Shown here piece after piece: positions 34,959-44,054 of a DNA stretch of 64,000 nucleotides (positions within the stretch are counted from its first letter, which is position 1; each line of letters starts with the position of its first letter). The DNA is taken from assembly GCA_034670065.1 (NCBI GenBank), contig JAXMOG010000005.1, positions 62,001 to 126,000 on the forward strand, read 5' to 3'. Source of the DNA: Mesobacterium_A sp034670065 (GTDB taxonomy: Bacteria; Pseudomonadota; Alphaproteobacteria; Rhodobacterales; Rhodobacteraceae). The position numbers were made by a program, and so were the translations under genes. Below the pieces are notes generated by a model that was not told the origin of the DNA, searched no databases, and was given only the letters and a program-made list of their open reading frames with translations.

Positions 34959-35019
34959 CGGCTTAGCCCAAACACATCCTTCCAGGTTCAGAGCCGTTCA
35001 AAACTTTGGCCGCAGCCAA

Positions 35020-35409
35020 TTACGCCTCATACAACTCCAGCGGCAGATCATCTGGATCTGCGAAAAAGGAAAACCGCTTGCCAGTCAGCGCATCGGTACG
35101 GATGTCCTCAACTGCCACGCCTTGCCCCTCCAGCCATTGCTTTGCCGCTGCAACATCAGGCACCCGAAACGCCAGATGTCGCAATCCTTCGGCTTCGGGT
35201 CGCGAAGGCCGCGCGGGCGCACCGGGAAAGGTGAACAGTTCCAGCCGCGTCCCATCGGGCAACTCTAGGTCCAGCTTCCAACTGTTCCTTTTTTCGCGAA
35301 AGGTTTCATCCACCACCTTCAGCCCCAAAAGATCGACATAAAACGCTTTTGACCGCTCATAGTCGGAACAGATCAACGCAACATGGTGCATACCATCAAT
35401 CGAGAGCAC
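35020..35409 (-). CDS. VOC-family metalloprotein (glyoxalase-like, YaeR type)
   Basis: 129 aa with two beta-alpha-beta-beta-beta modules. The usual metal ligand positions are filled: His in MHHVALI, Glu in LELFTFPG, His in LRHLAFRV and Glu in PLELYEA. The length and pattern fit the YaeR/GloA2-like group, whose substrate is not settled. It is downstream of nadK in the opposite orientation to prpE. Confidence 0.85.
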   Translation of the reverse strand: MLSIDGMHHVALICSDYERSKAFYVDLLGLKVVDETFREKRNSWKLDLELPDGTRLELFTFPGAPARPSRPEAEGLRHLAFRVPDVAAAKQWLEGQGVAVEDIRTDALTGKRFSFFADPDDLPLELYEA

Positions 35410-35487
35410 GCCAGTATCCTTCTTTAGTATTCCAAATATCCTTCGGGGGCTCTGTGGCCGAACAGACGTGCCAAGGCACTCTTGCGC

Positions 35488-36249
35488 TTAGACAAACTGC
35501 TCACGGATCAGCCGTTCTTCCAGACCGTGGCCTGGGTCAAACATCACCCGGTGTGCTATGGACGGTTCAGACCGGATATCCACCCGCACCACATCCCGCA
35601 CGGCGCGGGCGTCTGCTTCGGCCATGACCGGGCGTTTTTCGTGCTCTAACACCTCAAACGTCACTTGTGCGGTTTTGGGCAACAGCGCCCCACGCCAACG
35701 ACGCGGGCGAAACGCGGCCATTGCCGTCAGAGCCAGAATATCAGCCCCAATCGGCAAAATTGGCCCGTGGGCAGAATAGTTGTACGCCGTAGAACCCGCA
35801 GGGGTGGCGACCAGCGCCCCATCACAGACCAGCTCTGCCATGCGCAACCTGTCATCAACACTGATGCGCAGCCGTGCGGCCTGGGGCCCGGCACGCAACA
35901 GCGAAACTTCGTTGATGGCCAACGCGTTATGTTCGGCCCCATCGGCAGTGATCGCCTTCATCGACAACGGGTTGATCACCGCCTCTTCTGAAGCCTGCAA
36001 TCGTTCGACCAAACCATGTTCAGAGTATTCGTTCATCAAGAAGCCGACAGTGCCACGGTTCATCCCGTACACAGGGGCCGGATTTTGCTGAGTTCGGTGC
36101 AAGGTATGCAGCATGAAACCGTCACCGCCCAAGGCAACGATGATATCTGCACCCTCTTCCGAATGATCGCCATATTGGCGGATCAGCCCCTCCTTTGCCG
36201 CTTGAGCGATGGGCGCATTGCTGGCTGTAAAAGCGATCCGAAGCGACAT
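35488..36249 (-). CDS. nadK: NAD kinase
   Basis: 253 aa from the ATG at 36249, with AGGAAA before it; the frame extends upstream without support. It phosphorylates NAD to NADP. The GGDGF motif (ALGGDGFMLHT, about 40-50), GMNRGTVGFLMNEY and TPAGSTAYNYSAHGP, the NAD-binding loop, are all there. It is somewhat short but typical of alphaproteobacteria. Confidence 0.95.
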   Translation of the reverse strand: MSLRIAFTASNAPIAQAAKEGLIRQYGDHSEEGADIIVALGGDGFMLHTLHRTQQNPAPVYGMNRGTVGFLMNEYSEHGLVERLQASEEAVINPLSMKAITADGAEHNALAINEVSLLRAGPQAARLRISVDDRLRMAELVCDGALVATPAGSTAYNYSAHGPILPIGADILALTAMAAFRPRRWRGALLPKTAQVTFEVLEHEKRPVMAEADARAVRDVVRVDIRSEPSIAHRVMFDPGHGLEERLIREQFV

Positions 36250-36415
36250 AGTGTTTCCTGTCAGGTCTAAGTTGTTCCGAAAGAACCACAAGTTGCCCCA
36301 AGGGGCCAGCAAAGATGCCATGAAGCAAACATACAGCGCATTCCAGCCTTTGCCTTTCAGTCGGATTTGAATACACCGCACGCAACCGCGAATCTTACCT
36401 GCTGGAGGCTGCACC

Positions 36416-37711
36416 ATGACCGCGACAATTCGTGATGAGGGTTTTTTCACCGAGGCCCTATCGGACCGTGACCCTGAACTCTTTGCGTCAATCACCGGCG
36501 AACTGGGCCGCCAGCGCGACGAGATTGAGCTGATCGCATCTGAAAACATCGTGTCCCGCGCCGTAATGGAAGCGCAGGGATCGGTCCTGACAAACAAATA
36601 TGCCGAAGGCTATCCCGGACGCCGCTACTATGGCGGATGCGACTGGGTCGACGTGGCCGAGAACCTGGCGATTGAACGTGCCTGCAAATTGTTTGGCTGT
36701 GACTTTGCCAATGTTCAGCCCAACTCGGGCTCGCAAGCCAACCAGGGTGTATATCAGGCGCTGATCCAACCCGGCGACACAATCTTGGGGATGAGCCTGG
36801 ATGCCGGTGGTCACCTGACCCACGGCGCGCGCCCAAACCAATCGGGCAAATGGTTCAACGCCGTTCAATATGGCGTTCGTCAGCAAGACAATATGCTGGA
36901 CTATGATCAGGTTCAGGAATTGGCGACCGAGCACCAGCCAAAGCTGATCATTGCCGGTGGTTCGGCCATTCCGCGCCAGATCGATTTTGCCAAAATGCGC
37001 GAGATTGCCGATAGCGTTGGCGCATATCTGCACGTGGACATGGCTCACTTCGCAGGGTTGGTTGCAGCGGGCGAACACCCCTCGCCCTTCCCACATGCAC
37101 ATGTGGCGACCACAACCACGCACAAAACCCTGCGCGGTCCGCGTGGCGGCATGATCCTGACCAATGACGAAGCAATTGCCAAGAAGGTGAACTCTGCCAT
37201 TTTCCCCGGCATTCAGGGTGGCCCGTTGATGCATGTCATCGCGGCAAAGGCCGTGGCCTTTGGCGAAGCACTGCGCCCCGAATTCAAAACCTATGCTCAG
37301 CAGGTCATCAAGAACGCCCAGGCGTTGAGTGATCAGCTGATCAAAGGTGGTCTGGATACCGTCACCCACGGCACCGATACGCATGTTGTGCTGGTTGATC
37401 TGCGCCCCAAGAACGTCAAAGGCAACGCCACCGAAAAAGCTCTGGGCCGCGCTCACATCACCTGCAACAAAAACGGCGTTCCGTTTGACCCGGAAAAGCC
37501 AACAGTGACCAGCGGCATTCGCCTTGGGTCGCCTGCAGGCACCACTCGCGGTTTCGGCGAAGCAGAGTTCCGCCAGATCGCGGACTGGATCATTGAAGTG
37601 GTCGACGGTTTGGCCGCCAATGGCGAAGACGGCAATGCAGAGGTCGAAGCCAAAGTGAAGGCTGAGGTTGAAGCGCTTTGCAAGAGCTTCCCGCTCTACC
37701 CAACACTCTGA
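36416..37711 (+). CDS. glyA: Serine hydroxymethyltransferase
   Basis: 431 aa, full length. A PLP enzyme interconverting serine and glycine with tetrahydrofolate. It has ELIASENIVSRAV and YAEGYPGRRYYGGCDWVD near the N-terminus, DMAHFAGLVAAG with the PLP-contacting Asp-x-His, and the PLP Lys in TTTTHKTLRGPRGG. GGAGG precedes the ATG by about eight bases. No glycine riboswitch is seen in the 166-bp leader. Confidence 0.97.
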   Translation: MTATIRDEGFFTEALSDRDPELFASITGELGRQRDEIELIASENIVSRAVMEAQGSVLTNKYAEGYPGRRYYGGCDWVDVAENLAIERACKLFGCDFANVQPNSGSQANQGVYQALIQPGDTILGMSLDAGGHLTHGARPNQSGKWFNAVQYGVRQQDNMLDYDQVQELATEHQPKLIIAGGSAIPRQIDFAKMREIADSVGAYLHVDMAHFAGLVAAGEHPSPFPHAHVATTTTHKTLRGPRGGMILTNDEAIAKKVNSAIFPGIQGGPLMHVIAAKAVAFGEALRPEFKTYAQQVIKNAQALSDQLIKGGLDTVTHGTDTHVVLVDLRPKNVKGNATEKALGRAHITCNKNGVPFDPEKPTVTSGIRLGSPAGTTRGFGEAEFRQIADWIIEVVDGLAANGEDGNAEVEAKVKAEVEALCKSFPLYPTL

Positions 37712-37719
37712 TCTTTCGC

Positions 37720-37753
37720 GCTGCCCCTGCCCGGTTTTGGTGCCGGGGGCAGC
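37720..37753 (+). terminator. Stem-loop after glyA
   Basis: GCTGCCCC pairs with GGGGCAGC, with an inner CCGG...CCGG pairing, nine bases after the glyA stop; no T-run follows. Confidence 0.55.
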
Positions 37754-37806
37754 GCATTCAGACCTATCTGTAAAGTGACCTGACCATTGGCCTTAGCCAC
37801 AAGCGG

Positions 37807-38712
37807 TTATGTCAACGGCCATGGGCGCATCATCAAAACCTCGGCCAGCAGATCATACACCAAGCGGATCCGGCGGCTGGTGTGCAATTCGCGATGCACC
37901 GTCAGCCAGTTGTCCACATGTATTGGCTTTGCCTCTGGCCAGACACTGACAACACCGGGGGTTGCTGCGGCGATGTCGTCCATCATAAAAAACACCCCCA
38001 TCCCCTGACGCACCATTTCCCAGCACACCACAGAACTGCCTGAGGACAGACGGATGTTTTCGGCTTTGATCGGCACGCCATATCCATTCAAATACCGGAC
38101 TGCCTCGTCACAATCGCCCATGGCAATGAAATCCGCCTTGGCCAATGCATCTGACGATTTCCCCAAGCCAACCCTGTCATAATACCCCTGTGATGCATAA
38201 AGCCGCGCCAAACTGGGGCGGGTTTTGCGGGCAATCAGATCAGGGTGTTCCGGCACAACATGGCGTATGGCGATATCCGCTTCACGCCGCTGTAAATCGC
38301 TGATTTCATTGGTCGCAATGATATCCAAAATCACTTGCGGGGCGCGTTCGCGCAATCGGCTGGCAACCGCGGGCATCAGGCGTGCAGCCAACATATCGCT
38401 GACAGACACGCTGACATGGCCCGATACATCCTGCACCTGCCCCGAAGCCACCAGCGAAACGCGCAGCGCCGCTTCGCCCATCTCGCGCATGTCTTTCAAC
38501 AGCCCGTTTCCCGCCTCGGTCAGCGCCAAGGTGCGCCCGACACGTTCAAACAGGGTTACGCCCAATTCCTGTTCCAGCGCAGCAACTTGGCGTCCCAAGG
38601 TTGGCTGGGTCAGCCGCAGTTCGCGCGCCGCAGCCGAAAACGACCCGGATTCCGCCGTAACCAGAAACGCGCGCGCCTGGTTCCAATCAAATTTTACAGC
38701 TTGCCAATTCAT
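37807..38712 (-). CDS. LysR-family transcriptional regulator
   Basis: 301 aa. The N-terminal winged helix-turn-helix reads NQARAFLVTAESGSFSAAAR and LTQPTLGRQVAALEQELG (about 10-50), followed by the periplasmic-binding-like effector domain. It is divergent from a methyltransferase gene (116 bp apart), which is its likely target. The C-terminal effector pattern resembles regulators acting on small aromatic or redox signals, but the ligand is unknown. Confidence 0.9.
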   Translation of the reverse strand: MNWQAVKFDWNQARAFLVTAESGSFSAAARELRLTQPTLGRQVAALEQELGVTLFERVGRTLALTEAGNGLLKDMREMGEAALRVSLVASGQVQDVSGHVSVSVSDMLAARLMPAVASRLRERAPQVILDIIATNEISDLQRREADIAIRHVVPEHPDLIARKTRPSLARLYASQGYYDRVGLGKSSDALAKADFIAMGDCDEAVRYLNGYGVPIKAENIRLSSGSSVVCWEMVRQGMGVFFMMDDIAAATPGVVSVWPEAKPIHVDNWLTVHRELHTSRRIRLVYDLLAEVLMMRPWPLT

Positions 38713-38828
38713 GCGTTTTCGTATGATCCTTGTAGAAACTTAGGCACTTTTCCCGGAAAAATTTATGGTTATGTATTGGGGCAACGTCAAGGCACAGATT
38801 TTTTTCATACTCCTCTAAGGATTTTCCG

Positions 38829-39446
38829 ATGACATCCGTTAACGCCGCCCCCGCATTTTGGGACCGTATTTCAAAGAAGTATTCCGCCTCACCGATCAAA
38901 GACATGCCGGCCTATGAACAAACGATGGACCGGACCACGCATTATATCCGTGGCATGGCACGCGTATTGGAAGTGGGCTGCGGCACGGGTGGCACAGCGT
39001 TGCGTCTGGCACCTGTTGTTGGACAGATGCACGCCACCGATTTTTCCAGCGGAATGATTGATATCGCGCGGGCAAAGGACGGGGCAAATAACGTTCAGTT
39101 TGACACAGCGGCGGTCGAACAGCCCCCTGCTGGCCCTTATGATGCAATCCTTGGGTTCAACCTGCTGCATCTTGTGCCGGAACTGCCAAAGGTTTTGGCT
39201 GCCCTGCGCGACCAACTGGAACCAGGTGGTCTGTTGATCACCAAATCTGGCTGCGTGACAGAATTGAACCCCCTGCTGCGCGTTGCGATCAAGGCGATGC
39301 AATTGGTCGGCAAGGCCCCCTATATCAACGGCTTTTCGCGTGATGAATTGGAGAGGTTGATCGCTGACGCCGGTTTTGAAATTCTTGAGTCAGGCCGTCA
39401 TGGCAAAAAAGGCATTGCGCATTTTGTCGTCGCCCGGCGTGTTTGA
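38829..39446 (+). CDS. Class I SAM-dependent methyltransferase
   Basis: 205 aa. Motif I is VLEVGCGTGGTALRLAP (about 45-61), followed by HATDFSSGMIDIARAK (motif post-I) and YDAILGFNLLHLVPE (motif II). AAGG lies upstream of the ATG at a slightly long distance. The substrate is unknown. It is divergent from the LysR gene at 37807-38712 and so probably controlled by it. Confidence 0.88.
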   Translation: MTSVNAAPAFWDRISKKYSASPIKDMPAYEQTMDRTTHYIRGMARVLEVGCGTGGTALRLAPVVGQMHATDFSSGMIDIARAKDGANNVQFDTAAVEQPPAGPYDAILGFNLLHLVPELPKVLAALRDQLEPGGLLITKSGCVTELNPLLRVAIKAMQLVGKAPYINGFSRDELERLIADAGFEILESGRHGKKGIAHFVVARRV

Positions 39447-39455
39447 CCGCGCCGG

Positions 39456-39836
39456 TTAACCGCCGATAAAGCCCTGCCAGTACAACACCAGCAAAACAAG
39501 CACGATAACGATCAGAACCTTGGCCATCAGATCGGCGGTCAGGTTCAACAATGTAGCCTTGCGCCGCGCCTTTACGTCGATCCCCTCCAGATGGGCCACA
39601 GACCGTCGATAGGCACTTTCCAGCGCTGCACTGTCGTACTGGCGTATCAGCTTGGGGTGCACCATCATCTGCTCGGCCCGTTCGATCTGGGCCATATCCT
39701 TGCGGACATAGGCAGGGACACGCCGCCCCAGCTTGCGCAGACGGCGGCCAAATGGCCCAGAGGACAAGCCGAACTTCTCTTCCAAAAGCCGGTTCAACCG
39801 CTCTGTCTTTGTTGTGATATCCGAAGTATCGATCAT
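39456..39836 (-). CDS. C-tail-anchored membrane protein, function unknown
   Basis: 126 aa. The N-terminal 95 residues are highly charged and helical (TERLNRLLEEKFG, LGRRVPAYVRKDMAQIERAE), and one C-terminal membrane helix (LMAKVLIVIVLVLLVLYW) ends nearly at the stop. It thus looks tail-anchored with the soluble domain inside. I do not know the family. It overlaps no neighbour and is convergent with the methyltransferase gene. Confidence 0.7.
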   Translation of the reverse strand: MIDTSDITTKTERLNRLLEEKFGLSSGPFGRRLRKLGRRVPAYVRKDMAQIERAEQMMVHPKLIRQYDSAALESAYRRSVAHLEGIDVKARRKATLLNLTADLMAKVLIVIVLVLLVLYWQGFIGG

Positions 39837-39910
39837 GCGCGCAGACTAAGGTTCCTAGCCCGTCAGGGCAAGCTCTGGCCAAGCCGAATGGTGGGCGTTA
39901 TGACGGCCTT

Positions 39911-40669
39911 ATGCTGAACCTGATCCAACATGGCACCCAAACCGGTGCCCCGTCGCTTTTGATTGTCCATGGGCTGTATGGCTCTGCCCGCAATTGGGGT
40001 GTTATCGCCAAACGCCTGTCTGATGAACGCGAAGTTGTCGCGGTGGATCTGCGCAATCACGGGGACAGCCCTTGGTTTGACAGTCACAGCTATTTCGACA
40101 TGGCGGCCGATCTGGCCGAGGTGATCGAGGCGCATGGCGCGCCGATGGATGTTATGGGCCACTCGATGGGGGGCAAGGCCGCGATGGTTTTGGCACTGAC
40201 GCGCCCTGATCTGCTGCGCAAACTGGTCGTCGCTGATATTGCACCGGTCACCTATGGGCACACCCAATCTCAATTCATTCGGGCGATGAAGTCAGTTGAC
40301 CTGAGCCAAGTCAACAAACGCTCTGATGCGCATGACCAATTGGCCGCTTCGGTCGAAGACTCGGCGCTGCGTTCCTTCTTCACTCAATCTCTGGATGTAT
40401 CCGGCAAACGTTGGAAACTGAACCTTGATGTCTTGGAACAAGAGATGCCCAAGGTCTTGGCTTTCCCGGAAATTGACGGGTCCTTTGACGGGCCCACCCT
40501 GTTTCTGTCAGGGGCCAATTCCGATTATGTCACACGCGACTCTCGGGGGCGGATCCGTGAATTGTTCAGTGATGTGCATTTCGCCAAACTGCCGGACGCT
40601 GGGCATTGGCTGCACGCCGAACGCCCGCGTGCCTTTGAGGCCGCAATGCGCGTCTTTCTAAACGCCTAA
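39911..40669 (+). CDS. Alpha/beta hydrolase (YbfF/ABHD11-like)
   Basis: 252 aa. The nucleophile elbow is GHSMGGKAA (Ser about 95), the oxyanion region is VHGLYGSARNW, and the catalytic His lies in DAGHWLHAERP near the C-terminus. The acid is probably the Asp in the GANSDYV segment. The sequence fits esterases of the YbfF type, which act on acyl-CoA or short esters. It is soluble. Confidence 0.88.
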   Translation: MLNLIQHGTQTGAPSLLIVHGLYGSARNWGVIAKRLSDEREVVAVDLRNHGDSPWFDSHSYFDMAADLAEVIEAHGAPMDVMGHSMGGKAAMVLALTRPDLLRKLVVADIAPVTYGHTQSQFIRAMKSVDLSQVNKRSDAHDQLAASVEDSALRSFFTQSLDVSGKRWKLNLDVLEQEMPKVLAFPEIDGSFDGPTLFLSGANSDYVTRDSRGRIRELFSDVHFAKLPDAGHWLHAERPRAFEAAMRVFLNA

Positions 40670-40685
40670 GCCGCTCTTTTCAAAA

Positions 40686-41672
40686 TCACAAAGATGTCGG
40701 GGCGTCGTCAGACAAAATTGTCAGCTGCTCACCCAGCCATGGAAGCACTGTGTGCGCCGGCACAATGACCAGTTCCTGCACCAGATTGCGCACGGTACGG
40801 GCCACGTCCTGAGGCACATCGCCGGTCCAGTCCGCAGCGGCAAAGAGCGAAATCGTGCGCGTTGCCGGGGCAAAGGGCAGCGGGCGCACCTCCAAATCGG
40901 CATGCAAAGACTGGGCGCGCATATAGCCGAGCGGCGTTGTAATTGTCCAACCAACCCCGCGCGCGGCCAATGTCATCAGCGCCAAATGAGCACCAATTTC
41001 ATACCGTTCTGCAAAGTGATGCCCCTGGCGCACCAGGTGGTTCTCGATCTGGCGGCCGATAAACTGATCCCGGTCATAGCGCAGAAACGGCATAGCTTCG
41101 CTGACAGCCTTGGCACCGCCATGTTCGGCCACCGCGCCCCGCGGCGCGACAAAGATGAACGGATCCTGCACCAACGGATATTCCGTAATCCCCGCTGCAG
41201 ATGCCCCCCCAGATGCCGCAATTGCCATATGAAGGCGCTGGTTTTGCAGTGCATCCGTGATTTCATGACTGGGAGCTGTGACCAGTTTAAAATGGCACCG
41301 TGTCATGGTTTCGGCCAGCATGGTCACCAGACGCGGCGTTACGTCATTGTCAAAGTCGTCGATCACGCCCAGATCAAGCGTCGACAGATGAGACAGGTCC
41401 ATCACTGTCAGTTCGGTCTGCGCCAAACGCAGCTGCGCCAAGACCTTTTCTGTTCGATTAAGAAAGCTGCGCCCGGCGGGGGTTAGCTGCATGGGGCGGC
41501 GACCATGATCCAGCAAGCCCCGGCCCAACGCAGTTTCAAGGTTGCGCATTTGTTGGCTGACGGCCGGTTGCGACAACCCCGTAGCCCGCGCCGCGCCCGC
41601 GACAGAGCCGGTGACGGCCAGTGCTTCGAACACTTCCAGCCCGCGCAAAGACACACCTTTATTGATCGTCAT
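40686..41672 (-). CDS. LysR-family transcriptional regulator
   Basis: 328 aa. The HTH is LEVFEALAVTGSVAGAARAT and LSQPAVSQQMRNLETALG (about 10-48), then the effector-binding domain. It is unlike the LysR at 37807-38712 in sequence (different linker and effector domain). The neighbour on the left is the convergent hydrolase; upstream is a small lipoprotein gene on the same strand. Target and ligand unknown. Confidence 0.9.
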   Translation of the reverse strand: MTINKGVSLRGLEVFEALAVTGSVAGAARATGLSQPAVSQQMRNLETALGRGLLDHGRRPMQLTPAGRSFLNRTEKVLAQLRLAQTELTVMDLSHLSTLDLGVIDDFDNDVTPRLVTMLAETMTRCHFKLVTAPSHEITDALQNQRLHMAIAASGGASAAGITEYPLVQDPFIFVAPRGAVAEHGGAKAVSEAMPFLRYDRDQFIGRQIENHLVRQGHHFAERYEIGAHLALMTLAARGVGWTITTPLGYMRAQSLHADLEVRPLPFAPATRTISLFAAADWTGDVPQDVARTVRNLVQELVIVPAHTVLPWLGEQLTILSDDAPTSL

Positions 41673-41748
41673 GCAAACTGCCCCGCGCGTTCTAGTTTCA
41701 CCTTTTTGAAACCTGTTGGCGTTGATTGGTCAACCCCTGGCTACGTGG

Positions 41749-42096
41749 TTATGCCCCTTCGCACAATGTTTCCGCTTTACCAGCGAAGGCTTTGTAACGC
41801 GCCCAGAATGCTTCGTGCCGGTTGCCATCAGACTGGCGAATTTCCTGCGCGCGGTGGGGATCCCGAAAGAATTCAACCGCTTGTTTTTGATCTGCCGGGG
41901 TTAAAGAGATATCGGCTACAAACTGAACACACCCGCACAGCTGCCGCGAGGCAGACTTGCGCCCGCTGGCCATGCAGGCACTGGCCACAGGGCCACTGGA
42001 CACACGTGTGGCGGGCACTTTGGTTTTGTATGTTCTGTTTGAACCGCCACAACCGGCCAATACCGCCAAAGCTGCGATTACTGCTATCCAACGCAT
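41749..42096 (-). CDS. Small lipoprotein, function unknown
   Basis: 115 aa with signal MRWIAVIAALAVLAGC and a clear lipobox LAGC (Cys16). The mature part has several Cys (ASACMASGRKSASRQLCGCVQ), which could form disulfides, and a helical C-terminus (QKQAVEFFRDPHRAQEI). No known domain recognised. Confidence 0.75.
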   Translation of the reverse strand: MRWIAVIAALAVLAGCGGSNRTYKTKVPATRVSSGPVASACMASGRKSASRQLCGCVQFVADISLTPADQKQAVEFFRDPHRAQEIRQSDGNRHEAFWARYKAFAGKAETLCEGA

Positions 42097-42404
42097 TTTG
42101 GATGCCTTTTTTTCTATCTGCCAAGGGCGGCAGCGTTATTGCCTGTAGTTTTCCCGCATGCTGCCGTATTTCGCCCATCTTTTCAATTCACGTTCCCCGC
42201 AAGCTGGCCCTGATTATTTCCAAGGGTCGCAAAATCGGCCCGCAGACAAGGGCCACAGGCACGCGGCTTCAGAATTCCGTGCCATGCAAGCGCCCGCGTT
42301 TTGCCGCATTTTTGCCCCGGTCGTCCTTCAGAAACGTTCGAGTGTCTGCAAAACGTCGCATTGGTACGCCGCGACTTCAAATCGCCAAAAAAAAGGTGAA
42401 AAAA
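42097..42404. other. 308-bp intergenic stretch
   Basis: It lies between a minus-strand lipoprotein gene and a plus-strand exported-protein gene, so it should hold divergent promoters. I see no gene or RNA in it. It ends with an A-rich run that includes AAAAGGTG, the ribosome-binding site of the next gene. Confidence 0.5.
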
Positions 42405-42860
42405 ATGTCCTGTTCGAGAATCGTTTCCGCCGTTGTTATCGGCCTTGCCTCTGCCAGCGCTGCGCATGCAGCCGAACATAAACTCTATTTTGTGGGCAAC
42501 GGCTTCTTCCCTGAGACCGTCTATGCCGATACCGGCGATGTTGTGCATGTGATCAACATGTCGGTAAATACGTCCACCGTCACACTGACTGGGGACGTTG
42601 CTGTCGCTGATCCACTTTGCGGGGACCCCGACAAGTGGAAGGACTTGGATCCTGATTGTGACAATGGTTGGGGCAACAACACCCCGACGGATGATGTCAT
42701 TTCCGATACCGCCGCGCTGACCTTGGCAGTCAACGAAGAAACAGCGTTCATCGTGAAAGCCAGTACTGATCCTTTGACCGTCACCGGCAGAAGCGGCGCG
42801 ACAAACGCGAAATATAGCGGTGTGATCGCGACAAACCAAAACCCCAATCTGGGCTTTTAA
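42405..42860 (+). CDS. Exported small protein with cupredoxin-like start
   Basis: 151 aa from the ATG at 42405 with AGGTG upstream. The signal peptide is CSRIVSAVVIGLASASAAHAAE. The mature part begins HKLYFVGNGFFPETVYADTG-DVVHVINMS, a pattern like the first strands of cupredoxins, but the Cys/His/Met copper set is not evident. Two Cys (PLCGDPDKWKDLDPDCDNG) could form a disulfide. The function is unknown. A much longer open frame upstream is not coding. Confidence 0.7.
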   Translation: MSCSRIVSAVVIGLASASAAHAAEHKLYFVGNGFFPETVYADTGDVVHVINMSVNTSTVTLTGDVAVADPLCGDPDKWKDLDPDCDNGWGNNTPTDDVISDTAALTLAVNEETAFIVKASTDPLTVTGRSGATNAKYSGVIATNQNPNLGF

Positions 42861-42866
42861 ACCGGC

Positions 42867-43547
42867 TTAACCCTCGCTGACTTGCGACAGTGGCTCGATC
42901 AAGGTCGGGCCACTTGATCTGTTTGAATTGACCTGTGTGCCAACACGATGAAACTGCAGCGTGTCTTGTTCTGGAGCGGTCATCAAACGTGCAGCGCCTT
43001 TGCCCGCCTCTCCTAACCACAATGGCCAATCTGCCGGTTCCAGCACCACGGGCACCCGGTGGTGAATCTGGGTCATCGGCCCTGTCGCCTGTGTGGTGAC
43101 AATGGCGCAGCTGCGCACCGGATCGCCGCCTTCAACCACCCAGTCCTGCCAAATAGCAGCAAAGACCAGCGGCGCGCCATCCGTTCGGGAAATGTAGTGC
43201 GGCAGGCGCTTGCCGTCCGCATCCTTTGTCCATTCATAGAACCCCGTGCACGGAACCAAACATCGCCTTGCTCGGCAAGCGGCCCGAAATGCGGGTTTTT
43301 CTGCAATGGTTTCCGCGCGTGCGTTGATCAGCAATGGGCCGTCGTTGGGTGCTTTGTACCAATGGGGCAGAAAGCCCCAGCGCATCGCCCCCAGTCGCCG
43401 CTGGTCATCCGCTGTATAGGCCACATGAACCTGATTGGTTGGGCAGACATTATAATTCGGCACCGGCGGCAAATCATTGGCCAATGCCGCGTCAAACAAT
43501 TGGGCCATCGCATCAGGTGGCAGGGTGATCGCAAATCGTCCGCACAT
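42867..43547 (-). CDS. SRAP-domain protein (YedK/HMCES-like)
   Basis: 226 aa. Catalytic Cys2 is exposed by Met removal (MCGRFA). The active-site set is visible: Asn in PNYNVCPT, Glu in FYEW and His in IHHRVPVVL. The family crosslinks to abasic sites in single-stranded DNA and shields them. It is complete and not linked to an obvious SOS operon. Confidence 0.93.
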   Translation of the reverse strand: MCGRFAITLPPDAMAQLFDAALANDLPPVPNYNVCPTNQVHVAYTADDQRRLGAMRWGFLPHWYKAPNDGPLLINARAETIAEKPAFRAACRARRCLVPCTGFYEWTKDADGKRLPHYISRTDGAPLVFAAIWQDWVVEGGDPVRSCAIVTTQATGPMTQIHHRVPVVLEPADWPLWLGEAGKGAARLMTAPEQDTLQFHRVGTQVNSNRSSGPTLIEPLSQVSEG

Positions 43548-43621
43548 GCGGATAAACTAACGACAATTCGCCCAGAGACCAGAAAAATGGCGCAACCGCA
43601 CACCGGGCTGCGCGCCACACG

Positions 43622-43927
43622 CTATCGGTATGCTTTGCGTGCCATTTCCAAGCGTGCATCCATCATCGAAATATCCTTCAAGATATCCTGACGGCGGGTG
43701 CGATCACCGGTATCGCGCAATTCGGCCCGCAGGCGCGCCAGCTCTCGTGACAAGATCACGAATTCTGGCAAACCCCCGCTGTCCTTGACCAGACGATTGA
43801 TCAGTGCGTTTTCGGGATCAGGCTCTGGCGGCAATGGTTTTCCCGCACCCGGCAGGTTGTCAAAAGCGCCATCTTTTTCGGCGGCGTTGATCTTGGCTTC
43901 GATCAAATCGAACAGCGGATGTTGCAT
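43622..43927 (-). CDS. DUF1992 (DnaJ-related) small protein
   Basis: 101 aa. The signature DUF1992 start is MQHPLFDLIEAKINAAEKDG, then FDNLPGAGKPLPPEP and a helical C-terminus. The family is small and cytoplasmic, with weak links to J-proteins and no settled function. It is divergent from the DUF4405 membrane protein gene. Confidence 0.88.
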   Translation of the reverse strand: MQHPLFDLIEAKINAAEKDGAFDNLPGAGKPLPPEPDPENALINRLVKDSGGLPEFVILSRELARLRAELRDTGDRTRRQDILKDISMMDARLEMARKAYR

Positions 43928-44054
43928 AGCGCGGGTCCATTGGCGGATTTCGTCACAAAGATCAGAAAAATTTCAAAAAATGTCCAGCCCGGCGACGGAA
44001 ATGCTGCGCTGCCGCGTAACAGCCCTATCGGACAATTTTTTAACGAGGCTGGAT

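Noticed and set aside
41505..42404. Upstream 300-codon extension of the exported protein gene that starts at 42405
   Set aside because: The extension crosses the LysR gene and the opposite-strand lipoprotein gene and carries no protein-like pattern; the signal peptide and AGGTG site fix the start at 42405.
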